This document shows positions 1 to 8,798 of a DNA stretch of 60,524 nucleotides, in pieces; position 1 is the first letter of the stretch; every line of letters starts with the position of its first letter. Origin of the DNA: Thermoleophilia bacterium. GTDB lineage: Bacteria > Actinomycetota > Thermoleophilia > Gaiellales > Gaiellaceae. The notes beneath the pieces are model-generated. The model did not search any database and had not been told where the DNA came from. It was given only the letters and a program-made list of their open reading frames with translations. A program made the translations under genes and the position numbers. The stretch lies in assembly GCA_009694305.1 (NCBI GenBank), contig SHVL01000008.1:1-60524 (forward strand), read 5' to 3'.

Positions 1-550
1 GAGAGCTACCGACTCCACGACGCCAAGAGACGCAACCGGCCAAGACCGAACCCCGACTCCGAGCCGACTCCGCCGACAAGCCCCACCAATTGAAACTAGA
101 CAGGAAAGACAAAAGCCAGGCAGAATGACAACCAACCAACGAGCCGTCGTTTTCGACGATCGCGCGCTGCCGAATTCGAGGATCGTTCACAAGTAGGCCG
201 CCGCGGTCCGGTGTGTGCGCACCGCGACTCTGGAATGAGGGATGGGGAAACCCTTCAGCGATTGCTGCTTCCACCTCCGATTCGTGGTCAGCCTGCAGAT
301 TGACGGCCGTCATCCTATTCTCAAGCGGTCTTCATGGCGAGACTCGGTCCGTCCCTTTAGTACCGTCCCTTTAGTACTGGCCGAACACGACCATCTTAGC
401 AACTCCCATACGATGGCACGATCGCGGAGATGGTGTCTATCCGGGCTAACCCCGATCATGGCCGGAGAGTCCGCAACCGAGCAATCGCTGAACGTGAGCG
501 TGTGTTTCGCGGCGCCAAGGCTCTTTTCCTGCAACGGGCGGCACCCGTCG
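1..550. other. Non-coding stretch downstream of the glycan operon
   Basis: I can support no gene here. The stretch is visibly richer in A and T than the rest of the window, and its open frames lack any recognisable motif. It lies beyond the 3' end of the left-facing glycan genes that stop at 551, so it should hold their transcription end. A weak inverted repeat (CGCGGT near 206-212 and ACCGCG near 224-230) has no U-tract. A short tandem repeat at 349-376 is listed separately. Confidence 0.5.
349..376. repeat. Two tandem copies of a 14-bp unit
   Basis: The unit CCGTCCCTTTAGTA occurs twice in perfect tandem (349-362 and 363-376) inside the non-coding stretch. Its function is unknown. It could be replication slippage or a paired binding site. 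Confidence 0.8.
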
Positions 551-1579
551 CTATAGGCCCTCTTCGACTCCCTGGCCTCCTGATCCCACCTCGGCCGCGA
601 CGTGATCACCGCGCCGCGCAGGATCGCGATGCACCTCTCGCACGGCGATCACGCCGCCCACGATCGTCGTCGGGATGAACCAGATCGCCTGCATCAGGAT
701 CGAAAAGGCGATCGCGACTTCACCGTCGACGCCGACTACGCCAAGCGCCGAGACAGCGAGCCACTGGTAGGTGCCGACGAACCCGGGGGAACTCGGGATC
801 ACGACACCCAGGTTGATGACCGCCGTCACGAAGACGAGCTCGATCGGGGAGAGCGTGAAACCGAGAGACCGACAGACGAGCCCGGCGGAGATGGCCCAGG
901 TCCCCCATGCGACGACGCTGAGAGCGAGCGCGATGACGATGCGCCGGCGCCCGATTGGCGAGGCGACCTCGTCAACGGTGTCACGGAGCAACCTCCTCGC
1001 CGTCCCCCTGCTCTCTCGACGGGACCGGGGGCGCGCGCGGGTGTAGACAACGGCCCCACCGATCGCGAGCGCGATCACTGCGACGAGAACGATTCCTCCG
1101 ATTGCGATTCTGTCTACCCAGGCCGCGTCACCGACGATCGGCAGCGACACGGCAAGCGCGACGACGAGCGTGATCACGTCACAGGCGCGATCACGTACGA
1201 CCGAGCCGAACGCGCGACCCGACGGAATCGCTGCCGCCTTCGCGAGCCAACGCGCGCGGAGGAAATCACCGATCCGAAGCGGCAGGATGTTGTTCGCTCC
1301 GACGCCGCCGAGAACGAGGGCGTAGAAGCGCTTCACCGTCAGCTCGAGCGTGTTCGCGATGATGCGCCAGCGGGCGCCCTGCGCGACGTACACAACCTGG
1401 ATCACGACGGCGGCGAGAACGACGAGGCCTATGTCCGCGCCCCGGAGCGCAGCCCAGACGGCATCGAGATCGGCTTCGCGAAAGACGAGCCAGAGGAAGA
1501 ACATCGACGACGCGATGCCGACCGCAAGCAATGCTCCACCGCGAGCCCGGGACGGCATCGTGCGTTCCGAACCACTCAC
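551..1579 (-). CDS. Flippase-like membrane protein (LPG synthase TM-region family)
   Basis: A 342-residue polytopic membrane protein. The first membrane segment follows about 12 residues of charged leader. The GVGANNILPLRIGDFLRA stretch around residue 95 is the conserved signature of the lysylphosphatidylglycerol-synthase transmembrane family (UPF0104/AglD-like). These proteins occur in glycan clusters and are thought to help move or process lipid-linked sugars; no transferase domain is attached here. The start overlaps the preceding gene's stop by 4 nt (ATGA), so it is the last gene of the left-facing operon. A paralogue is encoded at 4378-5382. The exact substrate cannot be told. Confidence 0.8.
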   Translation of the reverse strand: MSGSERTMPSRARGGALLAVGIASSMFFLWLVFREADLDAVWAALRGADIGLVVLAAVVIQVVYVAQGARWRIIANTLELTVKRFYALVLGGVGANNILPLRIGDFLRARWLAKAAAIPSGRAFGSVVRDRACDVITLVVALAVSLPIVGDAAWVDRIAIGGIVLVAVIALAIGGAVVYTRARPRSRRESRGTARRLLRDTVDEVASPIGRRRIVIALALSVVAWGTWAISAGLVCRSLGFTLSPIELVFVTAVINLGVVIPSSPGFVGTYQWLAVSALGVVGVDGEVAIAFSILMQAIWFIPTTIVGGVIAVREVHRDPARRGDHVAAEVGSGGQGVEEGL

Positions 1580-3492
1580 TGCGAAACCCCGTAGACGACG
1601 TAGCGGCCGTCGCGATAGACGACCTGCAGGTCAACAGCGGTGTCGAAGCGGTCGCGATCGATCACGAGCCAGGCCGCCCCGCATTGCCTGGGAATGCCGA
1701 GCTCACCGGTGCGGTTGAACCGCCGCCACTGCGCACGGCGAATGTACGGGCGATTCCGCTTCGTGTCGGCGACGTGGCCCGGGGGCGCGTTGCAGATGTA
1801 GACGGGGGCAGCGGCGCCAATGCGATAGCTCGACTCGAGATCGGAGTAGACCACGTCGCCGGCCGGTACGGCGCCCCGGAGGAACTGCACGAGACCCGGC
1901 GTCAGCGGGCTCGCTTTCCGCTCCGGGGACGGCGACCAGTCGGCAAGCCCGGCAACGAACGTCGGCAGGAGCACGAGAGCCGACGCGAGCACCGCCGTCG
2001 TCCCGACGGACCTGGGCCGCAGCATCCCGACGACGAGCGCGACGAGAGCGCCTGCGACGGCAATCCACGTTGCCCACGCGGGCCCGCTCTGTTCGACGGT
2101 GTAGCCGAAGTCGCCGGGGTACTGCCACTGCAGGACTATCCCGGCGACGAGCGCGAGTGGGATTGCGAGCCGCCCGATCAGGGCCGCCAGAACGCCCATG
2201 CCTCCGGCGAGGGCGAAGGCAAACGGGAGGAAGCCCGCGAGTCGTCTCGCTTGCGACAGCGAGACGACGTCCGCGAACGGCGTGAAGAGCCAGGGGACCA
2301 GCGTGATTGCAAAGATCGCGAGCGACCCGCCAACGACGTACGCCGCCCACCGTCGCCGCGAGGCAAGAGCTGTGAGGGGAATCAGCAGGAGCGCGGCGAC
2401 CGCCACGGCGCCCGACCGCCCGAACACCTGCGGTGCGAGCGAGAAGTGGTCGACCGAGCCGTTCAGCTGACCGGCGTAGTGCTTGAAAGCCCGTACCCGC
2501 TCCTGTGCGTCCGGGCTCACGGACTCCGTGCTGCGAACGACGGGGACGAGCCAGACGAGGAAGAGACCTGCCGGGACGACGAGCGCTCCGAGAGCAAGTG
2601 CTCCGGCGCGTAGCTCTCCCTGCCGCCACACCAAGCGCACCAGGAGAAAGCCCCCGAACGGAATCCAGAGGAAGATCGCGTAGGTTGGATGAACGGCCGC
2701 GAGCGCGAGCGAGGCGAGCCCCGCGCTGGCAAGAAGGCTCCACGACGGCTTCCGCATCGCGGCAAGTACAAGCGCGAGCGCTGCCGGGACGAGGATCTGC
2801 CGTGAGGCCGTAGCCGGAAGGGCAAGTGCTGTGTAGGCGCCGCCGTGCCCCGGTGCCATCGCGACGAGCGCGACGGTGGCAGCGGCCGTTGTCGCGGCAG
2901 GGGTGACGCGGCGGAAGATCGCGTATCCCGCCTCGTACGCGACGAGCACCGCGAGGGGCGCGAGCACCGTTGGCTCGTGAAGCACGACCTCGGACGGGTC
3001 GGCAAACGAGACCATTGCCACGAGCGCGAGGAAGGCGTGCCAGAGCGGAAACGCATAGCCGGGATGCAATCCGCCGTCGGCGAACTCGTTCACCGACGAG
3101 AACGAGAGGCCGCCGAACTCGACGAGCTTTCGCACGCGTGCAAGATGGAAGATCCCGTCACCGCCGATCTCTCCGGCGACGTGCCAGAGAAGCAGGCCGA
3201 GCACGATGCCCGCACCCCAGACGGCGAGCCGGCCGGGTATCGGTGGCACAGCGCGCCGGCGGACTGCGAAGGGTGCGGCGCAGGCTGCGACGACGAGAAG
3301 CAGAACGAGCGCGAGCGTCAGAGACGCGTGAACGAGAAAGACAACGCCCATTGCGCCGAAGACGGCACCGAGGCCCCATGCGAGCGTCGCAGACGTGCTC
3401 CGCACGCCGACAGCCCGGGCGACGGTCGCGCCCGGCGCCAGCACGATTCCCGTCGCAACGGCGAGCCGCAGCAGAAGGAACAGCGAGCTCAT
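1576..3492 (-). CDS. Polytopic membrane protein, GT-C glycosyltransferase-like
   Basis: A protein of 638 residues with about a dozen hydrophobic segments and a soluble C-terminal tail of roughly 130 residues. After the first few helices it has a long loop (EIGGDGIFHLARVRKL and HPGYAFPLWHAF). This layout fits GT-C enzymes that use polyprenyl-phosphate sugars and have an outward C-terminal domain, but no catalytic motif is certain. The start at 3492 overlaps the previous gene's stop by 4 nt (ATGA). The open frame extends further upstream only as an overlap with the glycosyltransferase gene, so I rejected the longer start. Its role in surface-glycan assembly is inferred from neighbours. Confidence 0.7.
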   Translation of the reverse strand: MSSLFLLLRLAVATGIVLAPGATVARAVGVRSTSATLAWGLGAVFGAMGVVFLVHASLTLALVLLLVVAACAAPFAVRRRAVPPIPGRLAVWGAGIVLGLLLWHVAGEIGGDGIFHLARVRKLVEFGGLSFSSVNEFADGGLHPGYAFPLWHAFLALVAMVSFADPSEVVLHEPTVLAPLAVLVAYEAGYAIFRRVTPAATTAAATVALVAMAPGHGGAYTALALPATASRQILVPAALALVLAAMRKPSWSLLASAGLASLALAAVHPTYAIFLWIPFGGFLLVRLVWRQGELRAGALALGALVVPAGLFLVWLVPVVRSTESVSPDAQERVRAFKHYAGQLNGSVDHFSLAPQVFGRSGAVAVAALLLIPLTALASRRRWAAYVVGGSLAIFAITLVPWLFTPFADVVSLSQARRLAGFLPFAFALAGGMGVLAALIGRLAIPLALVAGIVLQWQYPGDFGYTVEQSGPAWATWIAVAGALVALVVGMLRPRSVGTTAVLASALVLLPTFVAGLADWSPSPERKASPLTPGLVQFLRGAVPAGDVVYSDLESSYRIGAAAPVYICNAPPGHVADTKRNRPYIRRAQWRRFNRTGELGIPRQCGAAWLVIDRDRFDTAVDLQVVYRDGRYVVYGVSQ

Positions 3493-4385
3493 CGCTCGAT
3501 CAGCGAGCGGACATCGCCCGTCCCGAGCCAGTGGGCACCGTCGCGATACATCGCACCCCGCTGCCCGCGCACGAGCCTGCCGCGTACCACCAACGACCCC
3601 CGCAGCAGCCTGCGAACGCGTTCCGCCTCGACGTCTCCGTGGTGCTTGTGGAAGAAGCGCAGCATGCCGCGGAGGTTCTCGCGGTAGAGAAGGCCGCCGT
3701 GCGAGGCGCCGCCGACGTGGGCGCATGTCGCCTCGGGCGTGAAGAGCGTCCGCCAGCCGGCCTGCGCGAACCGGTAGAGCCAGTCCACCTCCTCGCTGAA
3801 GAGGAAGAAGTCCGGATCGGGCTCTCCGGCCTCCTCGATCGCTGCCCGGCGCACGAGCAGGCAGGCACCCATCAGGCACTCGACCTCACGCTCCGACGCG
3901 TGGTCGAAGCCGGCGCCGTAGAAGGCGTTGAACAGCTCCGTCCTCGGGCCGAGCTTGCGGAGGTAGAGGTACTCGGTGGCAAGGCGCCAGAGCGTCGGAA
4001 AGCCACGCACCGACCGCTGGAGCGACCCGCCGGGGTTCAGGAGCTTCGGAGCAACGACGGCAACACCCGGATGTGTGTCACCGACGGCGACAAGGCGCTC
4101 GAGTGCATTGCCGACGAGCCAGGCATCGGCGTTGAGGATGAGCACCCAGCGGCTCGGTGAAGCCGTCTCCAGGCCTCGCTTCCACGCCGCGGCAAGCCCG
4201 AGGTTCTCCTGCTCGATGACGTGCACGCCCGGAAACCGGTCGCGCACGAAATGGACGGTGCCGTCACTCGACCCGTTGTCAACGACGACGGTCTCCGTGC
4301 CCACGAGGCTCCCGAGACACTGCTCGACCCAGGGCAGGGCATTGTAGGTCGCGACGACGGCAGCGACGTCAGCGACGTCAGCCAT
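3489..4385 (-). CDS. Family 2 glycosyltransferase
   Basis: A 298-residue cytoplasmic or membrane-associated enzyme with a GT-A fold. The N-terminus VAAVVATYNALPWVEQCL is the usual GT2 nucleotide-sugar binding strand. VVVDNGSSDGT follows around residue 37, and LILNADAWL around residue 87 carries the metal-binding acidic region in the variant form seen in rhamnosyltransferase-like (WcaE/RfbF) proteins. The ATG at 4385 was chosen over an upstream start at 4409 because GAGGT sits 5 nt before it. It overlaps the upstream flippase-like gene by 8 nt and the next gene by 4 nt, so it is translationally coupled. Confidence 0.88.
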   Translation of the reverse strand: MADVADVAAVVATYNALPWVEQCLGSLVGTETVVVDNGSSDGTVHFVRDRFPGVHVIEQENLGLAAAWKRGLETASPSRWVLILNADAWLVGNALERLVAVGDTHPGVAVVAPKLLNPGGSLQRSVRGFPTLWRLATEYLYLRKLGPRTELFNAFYGAGFDHASEREVECLMGACLLVRRAAIEEAGEPDPDFFLFSEEVDWLYRFAQAGWRTLFTPEATCAHVGGASHGGLLYRENLRGMLRFFHKHHGDVEAERVRRLLRGSLVVRGRLVRGQRGAMYRDGAHWLGTGDVRSLIER

Positions 4386-5382
4386 GCTCGACCTCGGGAC
4401 GTGCCCCACTGCGCATCGACTCCCAGAGCAGGATCACGGCGCCCGGTGCGGCGAGTGCGACGGTCACGAGGAAGAAGAGGAAGCCGGCGGCGAAGGCGGC
4501 GTCGGCGCTGACTCCGACGCTGCCGAGAAAGCTGACGAAGAACGCCTCGCGCACGGCAAATCCGTTCAGCGTGAAGGGCACGAGCAGGACGAGGAAGAAG
4601 AGCGGCCCCATCACGTAGTAGATGCGCGGGCCGAGGTCGATTCCGACTGCCTTGCACGAGGCCCAGATGGCGAGGATCCGCACCGCCTGGATCACGGTCG
4701 TGAACACGAAGACCCTGAGCATCAGGCCCGGGTGGTCGCGGTAGTGGTGCACGCCGTCGTAGAACGACCGCAACGGCCGTTCGAGCCGGAGTTTTCGGAG
4801 GAGCGGGCGCAGCCGGGCGAGATGCGGGCGTGCCGTACGCGAGAAGAACAGGACGAGAAGCAGGAGCGTCCCGAAGACGAACATCCCCTCGATCCAGAGG
4901 TAGGCGCTGACGTCGTAGTGGCCGATCGCGAGCACGAAACCGATGGCGCCGAGGAAGACGGTCGCGGCACCGCCAACGCCCCGTTCGAGCACGACGATCG
5001 CTGTCAGATCACCCGAACGCCCGGGGTGCCGCTTGGAGACCTCGAAGATCCGCACCGCATCGCCGCCGATCGACGTCGGCAGGATCTGGCCGGCGGTGTA
5101 GGAGACGAAGTAGGCGCGCGTCAACCACCAGAAGCGCTCGACGACGGCCTGCGCCGCGAGCAGCCACTTCCACCGCAGAGCCATCGGCAAGACCGTCACG
5201 ATCATGATCGTCACGGCCAGGCCGAACCACCAGAGATTGGCCGACCTGAGCGTCTCCCACGTCTGCCCGAGGTCGATCTTGAGCAGGATGTAGGCAGTCG
5301 CGAGTGCCGTCAGGGTTACCCCGACGATGATCCGCACGGGCCGCTTGACGTGCGAGAGCCTCGGCACCCTCGGGGTCGTCAT
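4378..5382 (-). CDS. Flippase-like membrane protein (LPG synthase TM-region family)
   Basis: A 334-residue membrane protein and second member of the UPF0104/AglD-like family in this operon. ALRWKWLLAAQ near residue 70 and SYTAGQILPTSIGGDAVRI near residue 95 are the family signature. Several further membrane segments follow, with PFTLNGFAVREAFFVSFLG near the C-terminus. The start overlaps the DegT aminotransferase stop by 4 nt (ATGA). Two family members in one glycan operon suggest two lipid-linked intermediates, but this is inference. Confidence 0.85.
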   Translation of the reverse strand: MTTPRVPRLSHVKRPVRIIVGVTLTALATAYILLKIDLGQTWETLRSANLWWFGLAVTIMIVTVLPMALRWKWLLAAQAVVERFWWLTRAYFVSYTAGQILPTSIGGDAVRIFEVSKRHPGRSGDLTAIVVLERGVGGAATVFLGAIGFVLAIGHYDVSAYLWIEGMFVFGTLLLLVLFFSRTARPHLARLRPLLRKLRLERPLRSFYDGVHHYRDHPGLMLRVFVFTTVIQAVRILAIWASCKAVGIDLGPRIYYVMGPLFFLVLLVPFTLNGFAVREAFFVSFLGSVGVSADAAFAAGFLFFLVTVALAAPGAVILLWESMRSGARPEVEHG

Positions 5383-6503
5383 GCGGTGAACCGCTCGTGC
5401 ACGCGTCGGAGTGCGTCAACGGCATCGAGGATGTCGTCGTCGGAGTGCGCGGGCGACAACGGTAGTGACAGCACCTCGTCGCCGGCGCGTTCTGCCACGG
5501 GCAGCGGCGGCTGTGCCGGATACCGCTCCCGGAACCAGGTGAGACGGTGGACGGGCAGGAAGTGGATGCTCGTACCGATTAGCTCGTCGGCTAGAGCCTG
5601 CTGGTAGGTGTCCCTGGACGCGCCCGCTGTTGCCTCATCGATCCGAACGACGTAGAGGTGTCGGGCGTGGGTATCACGGTCGTCCCGCACGAGAGGCGCA
5701 ATGCCGCTGAGCCCGGCAAGGCCCTGGTCGTAGAGGTCGAACTGCCGCAGCCGGACGCGCGTGTGCTCCTCGACCCGGTCGAGCTGGACGAGAGCGATCG
5801 CAGCAAGCACGTCTGAGAGGTTCGCCTTGAAACCGGGGGTCACCTGGTCGTAGCGCGCCCCGTCACCCCGCCGGGTCAGCCTCATGTTCCCGATCGCCTC
5901 CGCCACGTCGTCGCGGTTTGTCGCGACGAGCCCGCCTTCGCCGGCCGCGATATTCTTCGTCGCGTAGAGCGAAAAGCAGGAGGCGTCCGAGATGCTCCCG
6001 ATCTTGCGCCCGCGGTAGGCGCTCTCGGCGGCATGCGCTGCATCCTCGACAACCGGCAGGCCAAGGGCCATGATCGGGTCGAGGTCGGCTACCTGCCCGG
6101 CGAGATGGACGGGGAGGATCGCCTTCGTGCGTTCGGTGACGAGTGCCGGAACGAGATCGGGATCGATGTTGAGGTCGGTGTCGCGGACGTCGCAGAAGAC
6201 AGGGACGGCGCCGCAATGCTCGATCACGTTGGCCGTCGCGGGCCAGGTGATCGGGCTCGTGATCACCTCGTCCCCGGGGCCGACCCCGACCGCGAGGAGC
6301 GCCAGGTGGAGTGCGGCTGTTCCCGAGGCGACCGCGAGAACGTGCTCGGCGTCGAGGTACGCGGCCATCCGCTCCTCGAGCAACGAGGCGCGAGGCCCGG
6401 TCGTCAACCAGCCCGAGCGGAGCGTCTCGGTGACGGCGGCGATCTCCTCCTCCCCGATCGCGGGAGGCTGGAAGCCGAGCCGGGTGCTACGCGGGAGTCG
6501 CAT
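5379..6503 (-). CDS. DegT/DnrJ/EryC1 family sugar aminotransferase
   Basis: A PLP-dependent enzyme of 374 residues that would transfer an amino group, usually from glutamate, to a keto-sugar nucleotide. The family landmarks are present: SGTAALHLAL (phosphate binding, near residue 60), VVEDAAHA (Asp that pairs with the PLP ring, near 151-158) and SLYATKN with the Schiff-base lysine at about residue 183. The ATG at 6503 gives the normal family N-terminus; the longer frame upstream runs through the overlapping ATP-grasp gene. It lies between an ATP-grasp ligase and a membrane protein and follows the dehydratase at 7638, which could supply the 4-keto substrate. Confidence 0.92.
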   Translation of the reverse strand: MRLPRSTRLGFQPPAIGEEEIAAVTETLRSGWLTTGPRASLLEERMAAYLDAEHVLAVASGTAALHLALLAVGVGPGDEVITSPITWPATANVIEHCGAVPVFCDVRDTDLNIDPDLVPALVTERTKAILPVHLAGQVADLDPIMALGLPVVEDAAHAAESAYRGRKIGSISDASCFSLYATKNIAAGEGGLVATNRDDVAEAIGNMRLTRRGDGARYDQVTPGFKANLSDVLAAIALVQLDRVEEHTRVRLRQFDLYDQGLAGLSGIAPLVRDDRDTHARHLYVVRIDEATAGASRDTYQQALADELIGTSIHFLPVHRLTWFRERYPAQPPLPVAERAGDEVLSLPLSPAHSDDDILDAVDALRRVHERFTA

Positions 6504-7683
6504 CGACAAGGAAGCGTACGGTCTCCGCCGCACGGCGGGCCCGGGCGAGGGCATCGTCACGGTCGGCTCCCGTCGCGAGGATCGCTCCGGCGCGGTCGGC
6601 GCCACGGCGCAGCGGCCCGAAGCGCCACCCGGGCTGCCGGTAGGTTCGCACCCATTCGACGCCCTCGAACCTCTCTGCCGCCTCGACTCCTTCCACCGCA
6701 CGCAGCACGCCTTCGGGCGCGACGAGAAAAACCACGCACGCCCCCCCAACCCGCTCACCTTGTGCCACATTGTCACAGGGATCGCCGAGGGCGAACGAGA
6801 CCGCAAGGTCGTTCAGATCGACGCCGAGAGCGACGCGACAGAGCTCTGCGTCGTGGCCGCCACCGAGGCGGGCGGCAACCTCGACGACATAGGCCCGCCC
6901 GTCGTCGCCGAGCCTGACCTGGGTGTAGCTCGGGCCATTCTCGATCCCGAGAGCGCTGACGGCTCCCCGCGCGGCCTCGATCACGCTCTGCGTCGAGTGG
7001 ACGCTCGGCCAGGCATGCGCAAGGGCCACGCCGAAGGCCGGCGGCTCGGCGAGGAGCCTGTCCGTGACCGTGAGCGGGATGAACGTGCCGTCCACGGAGA
7101 CGGCGTTGACGGTCAACTCGGGGCCGTCGATCAACTCCTCGACGAGCACGCCGCCGCCGCGCGACTCGGCCGCCGCAGTCTCGACCGCAGCGGGAAACGC
7201 GCCACGCTCGTGCACGAGCGTCAGCCCGCGCTGGCCCTGGCGGTCGGATGCCTTGACAACGCACGGGAACGGGATCTCCGGGTCGTTCTTCGAGAACGTC
7301 TGCGGCTGCAGGACTCCGGCCGAGGCAAAGCGCTCCCGCTGTCGCGTCTTCGTGGTCGCGAGAGTGGCCGTGGCACCGTCGATCGGATGCGGCAATCCGA
7401 GGCGCTCTGCCACCCGCGCGGCAATGCCGACCGTCCAGTCGGCTCCCGGTGAGATGAGCCCGTCAACGGCCCTGGCGCGGGCGAGACGCTCGACGCCCTG
7501 CTCGTCCTCGGATGAGATCACGGCACGCTCGTCCGCGAAGGCAAACCCCGCCGCGAGCGGGTCGCGATCGACGGCTATCACCGTCAGATCACGCGCAGCC
7601 GCCGCCTCGAGCAGGCCGAGCTGCGCGGCCCCGGCGCCTAGGACGAGGAGACGTGCTGGCTGCGACCGGCGATGCTCCGCCAC
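6487..7683 (-). CDS. ATP-grasp carboxylate-amine ligase-like protein
   Basis: A 398-residue protein with an N-terminal Rossmann-like preATP-grasp domain (LLVLGAGAAQLGLLEAA), a central ATP-grasp fold (CVVKASDRQGQRGLTLV near residue 145, then VLVEELIDGPELTVNAV) and the metal-binding strand YVVEVAARLGGG. Such enzymes join a carboxylate to an amine by way of an acyl phosphate. Beside a sugar aminotransferase, amide decoration of an amino sugar is a reasonable inference. It starts with GTG at 7683 inside the end of the dehydratase gene (46-nt overlap). No later in-frame start precedes the nucleotide-binding strand. Confidence 0.85.
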   Translation of the reverse strand: MAEHRRSQPARLLVLGAGAAQLGLLEAAAARDLTVIAVDRDPLAAGFAFADERAVISSEDEQGVERLARARAVDGLISPGADWTVGIAARVAERLGLPHPIDGATATLATTKTRQRERFASAGVLQPQTFSKNDPEIPFPCVVKASDRQGQRGLTLVHERGAFPAAVETAAAESRGGGVLVEELIDGPELTVNAVSVDGTFIPLTVTDRLLAEPPAFGVALAHAWPSVHSTQSVIEAARGAVSALGIENGPSYTQVRLGDDGRAYVVEVAARLGGGHDAELCRVALGVDLNDLAVSFALGDPCDNVAQGERVGGACVVFLVAPEGVLRAVEGVEAAERFEGVEWVRTYRQPGWRFGPLRRGADRAGAILATGADRDDALARARRAAETVRFLVDATPA

Positions 7684-8645
7684 CAGGCCTCGTTCTCGCG
7701 GTACCAGGCAACGGTCTGCTCCAGGCCCTGCGCGAAGCTCGTGCGCGCCCGCCAGCCCGTGAGAGCAGCCATCTTTTGGGTCGAACCGATGTGACGATCG
7801 ACCTGTCCGAGCCGCTCGGGGAGATGCACCTTCGTCGAATCGGTGTCCCCGACACAGTCGAGAACGAGGTCTGCGATGTCGGCCACCGAGATGTCCACGC
7901 CGGTGGCGACGTTGACGACCTCGCCCGCGAGGAGGTCGATCGGAGTCTCGATCAGCGTCTCGATCGCCTCGGCATGATCGTCAACGTAGAGCCAGTCACG
8001 GCTCGCGTGCCCGTCACCGTGGATCGTCAGCGGTGCACCCGTCAGAGCCTGGGTGATGAAGCGTGGGACGACCTTCTCGGGATGCTGTCGCGGCCCGTAG
8101 TTGTTGAACGGCCGGACGATCACGATCGGCAGGTCGTAGGTGACGTAGTAGCTGTAGGCAAGCCTGTCTCCACCGGCCTTCGTCGCGGCGTAGGGACTCC
8201 GCGGCTCGAGTGGATGGCGTTCGTCCATCGGATCGGTCTCGGCGGTGCCGTAGACCTCGCTCGAGGAGATGAGAATGAACCGCTCGACGGGTGATCGGCG
8301 GATCGCGTCGAGCAGGATCTGCGTGCCCTCCACATTCGTCGTCACGAACTCCGACGCACCCTCCTCGATCGACTTCTCGACGTGAGACTCGGCTGCTGCG
8401 TTGACGATCACGTCAACCCCGTCCACGAGGTCGGCGACGAGAGCGGCATCTCGAATATCGCCGTGGACGAACGACAGGCGCTCGTGTCCGAGGACGTCGG
8501 CCAGGTTCTCGAGGTTCCCGGCGTAGGTGAGCGAGTCCAGCGAGACCACGTCGTAGTCCGTGCTCGCCAGCAGATGGCGGATCACATTGGACGAGATGAA
8601 CCCGGCGCCGCCGGTGACGAGTACGCGCTGAGCGGGAGGGACCAC
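7638..8645 (-). CDS. NAD-dependent sugar-nucleotide 4,6-dehydratase/epimerase (extended SDR)
   Basis: A 335-residue extended short-chain dehydrogenase. It has the TGGAGFI NAD-binding turn near residue 11, the YAATK (YxxxK) catalytic pair near residue 150, and an RPFNNYGPRQHPEK substrate-domain stretch typical of 4,6-dehydratases. The catalytic-site motif reads SSSEVYGTA rather than the STDEVYG of dTDP-glucose 4,6-dehydratase, so I do not call it RmlB. LegB-type UDP-GlcNAc dehydratases have similar wording. It probably makes a 4-keto-6-deoxy sugar for the aminotransferase at 5379. A GTG start at 8645 is preceded by TATGCT with an 8-nt gap. It is the first gene of this operon block. Confidence 0.85.
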   Translation of the reverse strand: MVPPAQRVLVTGGAGFISSNVIRHLLASTDYDVVSLDSLTYAGNLENLADVLGHERLSFVHGDIRDAALVADLVDGVDVIVNAAAESHVEKSIEEGASEFVTTNVEGTQILLDAIRRSPVERFILISSSEVYGTAETDPMDERHPLEPRSPYAATKAGGDRLAYSYYVTYDLPIVIVRPFNNYGPRQHPEKVVPRFITQALTGAPLTIHGDGHASRDWLYVDDHAEAIETLIETPIDLLAGEVVNVATGVDISVADIADLVLDCVGDTDSTKVHLPERLGQVDRHIGSTQKMAALTGWRARTSFAQGLEQTVAWYRENEAWWRSIAGRSQHVSSS

Positions 8646-8653
8646 GGTGGAAG

Positions 8654-8659
8654 AGCATA
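8654..8659 (-). promoter_or_regulatory. Candidate -10 element (TATGCT) for the dehydratase operon
   Basis: Read leftward, TATGCT lies 8 nt before the GTG at 8645, so transcription would begin at or next to the start codon. No clear -35 box is seen. Confidence 0.4.
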
Positions 8660-8798
8660 CCGTGCCCCCTCCCGCTCGATGTTTTCTGCACGCTTCGCGT
8701 GATCCTGAAGCCGGGAACCTACGGTTTCCTGCGATCCCTCCCTCGAACAGTCGGGGCGCGAGGCAGCGATCTGCCCGTCGCGTCGACCGACCGCGCCC

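Noticed and set aside
206-230. Hairpin as terminator of the left-facing glycan operon
   Set aside because: The stem is short with a large loop, has no U-tract and lies over 300 nt past the last stop codon.
242-556. A 104-residue frame at the left edge
   Set aside because: It has no motif, a composition unlike the neighbouring proteins, and spans the tandem repeat and the end of the opposite-strand gene.
1691-1716. A second GGAAT-N18-GTT match
   Set aside because: It lies inside the membrane-protein gene, faces the opposite way and precedes no start. One such match is expected by chance in a window this size.
7638-8645. RmlB (dTDP-glucose 4,6-dehydratase)
   Set aside because: The catalytic motif is SSSEVYG, not STDEVYG, so a specific name is not justified.
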